NCBI GenBank assembly: GCA_030149525.1
Contig: JASBRJ010000331.1
Location: 1-54,604 of the forward strand
Length of the DNA stretch: 54,604 nucleotides
Origin: a bacterium
Lineage (GTDB): Bacteria > Vulcanimicrobiota > Xenobia > Xenobiales > JADMJV01
Direction: 5' to 3'
A program made the position numbers and the translations under genes. Shown piece by piece: positions 48,686 to 54,604 of this stretch (positions within the stretch are counted from its first letter, which is position 1; every line of letters begins with the position of its first letter). Under the pieces are notes generated by a model that was not told where the DNA came from, made no database searches, and saw only the letters and a list, made by a program, of their open reading frames with translations.

Positions 48686-51600
48686 GTGGCACTCAACAAT
48701 TTTATAGGCAAGCGGAAGTGGAAGGCTCAATTTGAAGCAGGTCGTGATGCGATGGCCGCTGGAAATTTCCAGCAAGCCGAGCAGAATCTGCAACAGGCCT
48801 TAGAACATGCAGTCAACATCAGTGAAAGGGACTCATCCTACGGGGACACGGCTCTTTTGTTGGGTCAAGTCTATCGGCGAACTGAGCGGCTCTCCGAGGC
48901 CGACGACATGTCGAAGAAGGCCTTCGAGTACTACAAAAGCGTTTTTGGTCCCACAGACCCTCGCACCATCCAAGCCCATCTAGCCATCGTTCTGTCCCAT
49001 CCTGAAGAAAGCCAGCAGGACGTGGACGTGATTAAGGCCACTCACGAACTTGCTCGCAGTCAGTTCGGCGACGGTAGTTGGCAAATGATTCGAACAGCCG
49101 CTCTCGCCCTGCCGAGTTTTTCTAGCAAAGAACGAGAAAAGGTTTTGGCCGATGTGCAAAAGGCCTGTCAATCGGTTCTTGGCGAGGAGCGCATGAAGCT
49201 TGCCACCTGGCCGGGCGTGGCGGAAGAGTTTGCCATGGCTTTGTCCGATCAAGGCTATCGTGAGCTGGCGGCCAAGTTCATGGGACTTCAGCTTCGCATG
49301 AATGAAGAGCGGTTCGGTGCTAAGTCTCAAGAGGCAGCCCTGGCTCGACTGAATCTTGGAGAGCTTTTTTTGCAGGCCGGAATGGCCCACAAGGCAGAGA
49401 TTGCATTCTCCCGTTCCATTGAGCAACTTAAGCTCAAGATCGGTCCGCGTTCCCCGGAGGTGCAGCGAGCTACCGTGTCTTTGGCTAGAGCGCTGGCTCA
49501 GCAGAAGAAGTTGGACAAGGCTGCTCCTCACCTCACCGAAGCTTTGTCCTTACTGAGTTCCACCCAGATCACCGAGCGCCTCGACGTGCTCGCCGCTCTG
49601 TTGGAGCAGAAATGCCTGGCTGCCGGGACCGACAGTGAGCGAGGGGCTCTCTGGCAGGAGTTGGAGAGTCTTTGGGAGCGTTCCAACGACGTCGGAATCA
49701 AAGAGCGAATCTTCGCCGGTCTCATGGCGGCCCAGAATCGTTTGCAGCAGGCTTGGGAGCTGTCGTCGGCTGATCGTTTTCTCCATGCCGTTCTGGCCCG
49801 GGTAAGACAGTGGCGGGGTCCCCATCATCCGGATGTCGCCCTAGTGATGATGGAGCTTTGTTCCTGCGCTGTCGGCTTAGGCGACAATACCAAGGCGGAG
49901 AGTTTTTTGGAGCAGAGTTTGGCCCTTGACGAAGGAGTCGACAACGTTCTTCGAGCGGCCTATCACTATGCTCGCCTGGGAGATGCGAACAAAGCCAGTC
50001 AACAAGCTAATCAGGCCAAGAGGCTCCTCAAGACTTACCCTACCGGTGTGGATCAAGGGCGTCGCCAGTGGCGATTGTCCCTCGCCTATCTGGCCAATGG
50101 GGATCTTCCGCAGGCGCGCGAGTATTCTTATCTTTCTGAACGACAACTCCCGGAGTCGGAAAGGCTTAACGCCCTGGCAACATTGGGTCGAATTGACGTC
50201 CTAGAAGGTAAGTTCAAGCACGCTATTGAGCGATTTCAAAGCGCCGCATCTCATATGACGGACCCCTTCGACCGCAGTGTCACAAGCCTTCACCTGGCCT
50301 GGGTTCTTACCAGATGCGGGCAGTTTACCGAGGCTCGGGAGGCTCTCAAGGAAGCCGAAGTTCTGACCTCGATGAGGCCCGAGCACCCGGTGGCCTACCA
50401 AGTGATGGCCGTCTCAAGCCAAATCGCTTTCTACACCGGTCAGGTGTATGAGGGGCGCGAGTTGCGTGGCAAGGTGCTCAATTTTCTCCGATCCGGCCGC
50501 CACGAGCAGACGGTGCGCTCTCTCGACCTTCTTCTTTTGCTCGAGCCGTTCGGTCCCGACGACGGACCTCAAGAACTCGATATCGGAACTCAGATTCTTG
50601 CTGCGACCGAGTTCCCCGAGAAAATGATGGTTGTTTTCCCCGCTCTGGATGCTGCCTCGGTAGGTCTGCGTCATGTGACGAGGGCTCTCAATTTCCAGGA
50701 TCAAGAAGAGCTTGCTACGGAGCGTCTCAATCAATACCGAGAGCGCTTTTTCAGCTTCTACCCACCGGAACATCCCGTGGCTTCCATCGTTCATTTGACT
50801 TACGCAAGCTTGACAAACGACGAGGCGGAGAGGCTCAAATCTCTGGAGTTCGCCGTCCGGGGGCTGAGAGAACTCAGTCCAACGCACATCTCCCTCTTCC
50901 CAACCCTGAGCAAACTTACGGAATCCTATATCCTGGCGGGGAATCTCGAAGCCGCCAGATCGACCTGCCGGTCGGCGCTGGAGTTTCGCCAAAGTCCTCG
51001 GCTGGTGGAGTGGTCTCAATCTCTGGAGGCGGGGACGCTTCCCGCTTTGGAAGGGCAAGAGCCCCCGAAACCGGCAGAAAAGCCAGCTTCCATCGTTCTG
51101 GAGAAAGAAGAGAAGTTTGTTCCTGAGCCTTCGGAGGAGCTTCCCGTAGAGCCGTCTGCGGCTGCGACTCTTTCCATCGATCCGTCACCGGTACGAACCC
51201 CTCCCGCGGCGCCGGTAACCGAGCCGGAACCGGATCTGGCGCCCGAGCCTCTTTTCACCGAGGAGGAAGACGACGAGGATGACGACATCGCCAATCGTTC
51301 CACCGCCGACATCAAAGTCCCCAGCGCCATTATGGAAGAGGAACCTACCCGTCCGGCTCTCAGTCAGGCACCGGCGGTAGCCGTTGCCGGCGGAACCGGA
51401 GATCTTGCCCAACTGAAGCTGGCTCGTTTCCTTTCCGAACGTGCCGAGGCACCGACACCTGATGAAACTCAGGAGTTTCTCAACGAAGTCAAGGCGCGCT
51501 TTGGGCAGGAGGTTCAGCCCAACTTGGAGGCCCGCGTCCTCCTAGCCCTTCTTTTTTCCGACGGTGCCCCCGAGGCAGCTGTTCTCTGGAAAGATGCCCT

Positions 51601-54600
51601 GGCGCTTGTCCCGGACGATGCCGAAAGTATTTTACTGTTGGAGAATCGTGCCCGAGACGCCGGTTCCTGGAGCCTTGTTGTTCAAACCATTAAGGAAAAG
51701 CTACATCGCGAGAACCAACGTTACGGCGAAAACGCGGTAGAGACTCTCGAGACCCAAATGCGTTTGGCCAAAGCGTTGGAGGCTCAAGGACGAGCAGACG
51801 ATGCCTATCGTCGCCTCACCATGGTGGCCGAGATTCTTCGCTCCTGGTTCGGTGCCCGAAGCCGGCGTTTGTTGGAACCTTTGGCCGAGCTTATCAGAGT
51901 TGCGGAGAGTCTCAACGATGTTCAGGCTGCCTTCGAACATCAACTTGAGCGCCATCGACTGCTCGAAGCCGCCGACGGCGACGCCGAGGAACTCTTTAAC
52001 TCAAGAATTAGCTTGCTGCCCATCCGTGGCAGGCTGGGCCAAATGGAGGAACTCCTCCAGGAAGCTGCATCCTGTGAACAGGAATTGATGGGCTTCAAGA
52101 GTCACGCTGCCTCGGAGTTTGTCCGGGTTTTGCTTCTGGCTGCGAATCGAGCCGACGGACTTCATTGGAGAAGTGACGTGGCCAGCGTCTTGCTGGAAAC
52201 AGCCTTACGAGTGCTCCCTGAGAACGAGGTCTCTCTCGGCTGTCAGGTGCGGATCGCTCTAGCTGAGTGTCAATTCCGTAAGGATTATCGTTCCCAGGCG
52301 CGTCGCGTTCGTGACGAAGCGGTCAAGAAGGCGGGCTCTCTGGATGCTGATGCTCGAGCAGAGATGCTTTATTTGGCTGCCGAATCATGCATGAGAATTC
52401 ATGACGTTGATGAGGCTCGGAGCCTGGCCGAGAAGGTTCTGGAGGAGCGGATCGCTCAAGCCGGACGAAAGGATCTTTGGGCAGGCCGGGCTCTCCTTGT
52501 CATGGCCGAAGCTGATCTCAAGACTTATCGCCTTGAGGGCACAGAAACGGCTATCGGCATGAGCGCTCCCAGTCTTCAGGGCACCCGCTACTGGTCTGAT
52601 GCCCAGGCTCTCAAACTGCAGGCTCTTTTCTTCCTGAATCGATTCCAAGAGGCCGATCAAATTCTCGACGGTATGAGTGCCGAGCGCGCCTTAGATCTCA
52701 AGCTCAAGCTCTCCCTTTGGAAAGGCGACGCGCAGGAGTATCTGCGTCAGATGATGGAGGAGCCGGATTCCTTGCTGGGCCAAAGATGGTCCAATCTTGA
52801 AAGCCTGGGTCTCGATCACGCCGTCACTATCTTAGAATTTCTATCCAAGACCGGGCAGGTGGCCCTGCTCACCGAAGGATACGCAAGGATCGCAGATCGG
52901 GCCAACAGCGTGTTGCAGTCGGATTTGAGATTCGCTCGCTTGAAGATCGTGGAGGCTCGCCTCTCGTTCTGGATGTTCAAGTGGGAGGAGACGGCCTTCA
53001 ATCTTCAGAGAATCATCGAGTTGATCCCCGAGGGCGCTATCTCTTTCCCGGATGGTCTTCTGGCCAACGCTATCCGGATAGCCTTACTCACCTGCTTTTT
53101 GAGAGACGGACGGAGTTCTGCAGCGTTGATGCAGGCGCAGCAAGGAGCCTCAGAATCGGCTGAGTTGCTGGGAGAGGAAGACCTGCGTGCTGTTGCCTTC
53201 AGGATGAGATTAGCCCAGTGCGCTCAGGCTTTGGGTCAACTGGAGGACGCCTTAGAGATTCTGGATGAGATCATGGAACCGATCCAGGAGCTTCTGGGGG
53301 AAAATCATGTCCTTTTGCACGACGTCTATCGCACCTTTGCTCAAACGTTCCTGAAAATGGGAGACCTGGATTCGGCTCGGATGTCTGCAGAGGAGGCTCT
53401 GCGGATCAACACAGAATGTCGTGGTCTCTCTATTCATCTGCTTCATGATCTTGAGTTGTGTGCAGATATTGAAGCCGAAGAAGAGCTTTCCGAGGCTGTC
53501 AATATTTTGGACACCGCTCTGTCCTACTGTAGAGAAGTGCTCCCTGAGGGGCATCCTTACATCGAACATCTCGGCAACAAGCGGGACACACTCCAGACAA
53601 GAGAAGAAGAGGCTCCGGTGCCTGAGCAAGCTCTCGTCTCACCCCAGGAGGAGGCCGAGGAGCCTGGCAGCGAGGTTGAAGAGTCGGTGGATTCGGCCGA
53701 AGCGCTCTTCACACCAGAGGTTGACGATGTGGAGGACAAGTCCACGGAAAGTGAGCCCACGGAAGCGGTCGACTCGGCTGAGACCCTGTTTGCTCCGGCC
53801 GCAGAGCCGGCGGAGTCTGAGACAGACGACTTCGACGATTTAGAATTGAGTCCGGAAGAGAGCGCGGAACTGGCGGCGGCGGGTCTCTTAGAGTTGGAAG
53901 AGTCTCGGTCCGGCGCTCGTAGGGGAGACAGTGAGTCTTTGGAGACCGGTCCGGAAGAAGCTGTCTCTGCAGGTCAGCCTGAAGTGCTGGAGGTTGAGAA
54001 TCTTTTTGACCCGGTTCCTCAAGAAGCTGAGGAAGTTGCGGAGCTTGTCGAGGATGACGATGAAGCTGAGGCTGAAGAAGCTGCCGAGCCTGTAGAAGAC
54101 GAGACCGACGACGAAGACGAGGCTGAGGAAGTTGCCGAGCTTGTCGATGACAAATCCGACGATGAGGACGAAGCTGAGGAAGTTGCCGAGCTTGTAGAAG
54201 ATGAAGCCGACGATGAAGCCGAGGCTGAAGAAGTTGCCGAGCTTGTAGAAGATGAAGTCGACGATGAGGACGAGGCTGAGGAAGTTGCCGAGCTTGTAGA
54301 AGACGAGACCGACGATGAAGACGAAGCTGAGGAAGTCGCCGAGCTTGTAGAAGACGAGGCCGACGATGAAGACGAGGCTGAAGAAGTTGCCGAGCTTGTC
54401 GATGACGAGGCCGACGATGAGGACGAAGCTGAGGAAGTCGCGGAGCTTTTAGAAGACGAGACCGACGATGAAGATGAGGCTGAAGACGTTGCCGAGCTTG
54501 TAGTAGATGAAGCCGACGATGAGGACGACGCTGAGGAAGTCGCGGAGCTTGTAGAAGACGAGACCGACGATGAAGACGAAGCCGACGATGAAGATGAGGC

Positions 54601-54604
54601 TGAA
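48686..54604 (+). CDS. Giant TPR protein with acidic linkers and acidic tandem-repeat tail (partial)
   Basis: GTG 48686 opens a frame still running at the window end, so at least 1973 residues. It begins with NNFIGKRKWKAQFEAGRDAM. A helical TPR-type region spans about 1-775, with A/G/L spacing such as AALARLNLGELFLQAGMAHKAE. A Pro/Glu-rich acidic linker follows (about 776-885). A second TPR region (about 900-1625) contains ALRVLPENEVSLGCQVRIALAECQF and related helices. An acidic tail contains at least eleven 17-residue repeats (see the 54023-54604 feature). No signal peptide or TM is seen. It is probably a cytoplasmic scaffold; the MazG-like enzyme just before it may be a partner. Confidence 0.85.
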   Translation, partial: MALNNFIGKRKWKAQFEAGRDAMAAGNFQQAEQNLQQALEHAVNISERDSSYGDTALLLGQVYRRTERLSEADDMSKKAFEYYKSVFGPTDPRTIQAHLAIVLSHPEESQQDVDVIKATHELARSQFGDGSWQMIRTAALALPSFSSKEREKVLADVQKACQSVLGEERMKLATWPGVAEEFAMALSDQGYRELAAKFMGLQLRMNEERFGAKSQEAALARLNLGELFLQAGMAHKAEIAFSRSIEQLKLKIGPRSPEVQRATVSLARALAQQKKLDKAAPHLTEALSLLSSTQITERLDVLAALLEQKCLAAGTDSERGALWQELESLWERSNDVGIKERIFAGLMAAQNRLQQAWELSSADRFLHAVLARVRQWRGPHHPDVALVMMELCSCAVGLGDNTKAESFLEQSLALDEGVDNVLRAAYHYARLGDANKASQQANQAKRLLKTYPTGVDQGRRQWRLSLAYLANGDLPQAREYSYLSERQLPESERLNALATLGRIDVLEGKFKHAIERFQSAASHMTDPFDRSVTSLHLAWVLTRCGQFTEAREALKEAEVLTSMRPEHPVAYQVMAVSSQIAFYTGQVYEGRELRGKVLNFLRSGRHEQTVRSLDLLLLLEPFGPDDGPQELDIGTQILAATEFPEKMMVVFPALDAASVGLRHVTRALNFQDQEELATERLNQYRERFFSFYPPEHPVASIVHLTYASLTNDEAERLKSLEFAVRGLRELSPTHISLFPTLSKLTESYILAGNLEAARSTCRSALEFRQSPRLVEWSQSLEAGTLPALEGQEPPKPAEKPASIVLEKEEKFVPEPSEELPVEPSAAATLSIDPSPVRTPPAAPVTEPEPDLAPEPLFTEEEDDEDDDIANRSTADIKVPSAIMEEEPTRPALSQAPAVAVAGGTGDLAQLKLARFLSERAEAPTPDETQEFLNEVKARFGQEVQPNLEARVLLALLFSDGAPEAAVLWKDALALVPDDAESILLLENRARDAGSWSLVVQTIKEKLHRENQRYGENAVETLETQMRLAKALEAQGRADDAYRRLTMVAEILRSWFGARSRRLLEPLAELIRVAESLNDVQAAFEHQLERHRLLEAADGDAEELFNSRISLLPIRGRLGQMEELLQEAASCEQELMGFKSHAASEFVRVLLLAANRADGLHWRSDVASVLLETALRVLPENEVSLGCQVRIALAECQFRKDYRSQARRVRDEAVKKAGSLDADARAEMLYLAAESCMRIHDVDEARSLAEKVLEERIAQAGRKDLWAGRALLVMAEADLKTYRLEGTETAIGMSAPSLQGTRYWSDAQALKLQALFFLNRFQEADQILDGMSAERALDLKLKLSLWKGDAQEYLRQMMEEPDSLLGQRWSNLESLGLDHAVTILEFLSKTGQVALLTEGYARIADRANSVLQSDLRFARLKIVEARLSFWMFKWEETAFNLQRIIELIPEGAISFPDGLLANAIRIALLTCFLRDGRSSAALMQAQQGASESAELLGEEDLRAVAFRMRLAQCAQALGQLEDALEILDEIMEPIQELLGENHVLLHDVYRTFAQTFLKMGDLDSARMSAEEALRINTECRGLSIHLLHDLELCADIEAEEELSEAVNILDTALSYCREVLPEGHPYIEHLGNKRDTLQTREEEAPVPEQALVSPQEEAEEPGSEVEESVDSAEALFTPEVDDVEDKSTESEPTEAVDSAETLFAPAAEPAESETDDFDDLELSPEESAELAAAGLLELEESRSGARRGDSESLETGPEEAVSAGQPEVLEVENLFDPVPQEAEEVAELVEDDDEAEAEEAAEPVEDETDDEDEAEEVAELVDDKSDDEDEAEEVAELVEDEADDEAEAEEVAELVEDEVDDEDEAEEVAELVEDETDDEDEAEEVAELVEDEADDEDEAEEVAELVDDEADDEDEAEEVAELLEDETDDEDEAEDVAELVVDEADDEDDAEEVAELVEDETDDEDEADDEDEAE
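54023..54604 (+). repeat. 51-bp tandem repeat encoding 17-residue acidic units
   Basis: Units encode EAEEVAELVEDETDDED with small changes, starting at 54023. The first is 15 codons and divergent; those from 54068 to 54577 are ten regular 17-codon units. The last visible, from 54578, has lost 11 codons (EADDED then restarts EAE). The array runs past the window end. Variation is mostly at codon 13 (T/A/S/V) and at V/L positions, and synonymous codons (gta/gtc, gag/gaa) differ between units. The period keeps frame (51 = 3 x 17). Confidence 0.97.

Noticed and set aside
48218-48793. 191-codon minus-strand frame across the mazG-like gene
   Set aside because: It crosses the AlbA_2 end, a hairpin, MazG-like motifs and the TPR start; none of the expected gene features are present.
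1-54604. tRNA, rRNA, CRISPR, insertion sequence, prophage or integrase
   Set aside because: I saw no T-loop-like tRNA pattern, direct-repeat array, transposase or integrase motif, or phage structural gene; no computational search was possible.

Overview
The window is about 54.6 kb of gene-dense bacterial chromosome. I judge GC to be in the mid-to-high 50s by eye; it was not computed. I see no rRNA, tRNA, CRISPR array, insertion sequence or prophage. A heptose-bisphosphate phosphatase (gmhB), a lipoprotein, RND/MacB-type FtsX permease architecture and several secreted proteins suggest a diderm. Frequent GTG/TTG starts, 4-bp start/stop overlaps and many long proteins of no known family suggest an under-sampled lineage. 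I cannot name the phylum from sequence alone.

Layout. 1-524: 3' end of a flotillin-like floA gene, then a Gln/Lys-rich small gene with an in-frame TAA, closed by a UUCG-loop terminator. 568-6746: a putative lipoprotein, a 1012-residue membrane protein carrying three copies of a ~230-residue domain, and a hybrid sensor kinase. 6743-10508 (minus): an operon of a P-II-like/tandem-PilZ protein followed by two CPA2-type cation/proton antiporters. 10577-15029: an FAD-dependent amine/glycine oxidase, metG and divergent ddl. 15046-17480: a secreted protein and a divergent protein that may be GHKL-related, neither of known function. 17726-22071: beta-CASP RNase, a degenerate arginase-fold protein, speE, gmhB and convergent trmB. 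22195-26444: folE2 translationally coupled to an orphan FtsX-type permease, then a class IV-like deacetylase. 26481-31224: DUF429 protein and a NatA/NatB-type exporter with a permease-CPBP protease fusion. 31226-35755: proA, a metallo-beta-lactamase protein fused to two cyclic-nucleotide-binding domains, and a GT2 glycosyltransferase. 35724-38785: ankyrin-like protein, glycine-zipper protein and thiolase with a perfect terminator. 38876-41997: a 57-residue membrane protein, rtcB and a REC-first hybrid kinase. 42083-46974: subtilisin-like peptidase, TauE/SafE permease with a CXXC-less thioredoxin-like protein, and a Gly/Pro/Gln-rich protein. 47059-54604: a Schlafen-type AlbA_2 protein, a MazG-like pyrophosphohydrolase and a giant TPR protein that runs off the window through at least eleven copies of a 51-bp acidic tandem repeat.

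How genes may work together. The most coherent candidate system is the P-II-like/PilZ/PilZ protein with two antiporters. It reads as ligand-controlled (adenine nucleotide and/or c-di-GMP) ion transport. Other units worth attention are the dead arginase-fold protein coupled to spermidine synthase, the cyclic-nucleotide-gated metallo-hydrolase, and the AlbA_2/MazG/TPR cluster. All are inferences from sequence and context.
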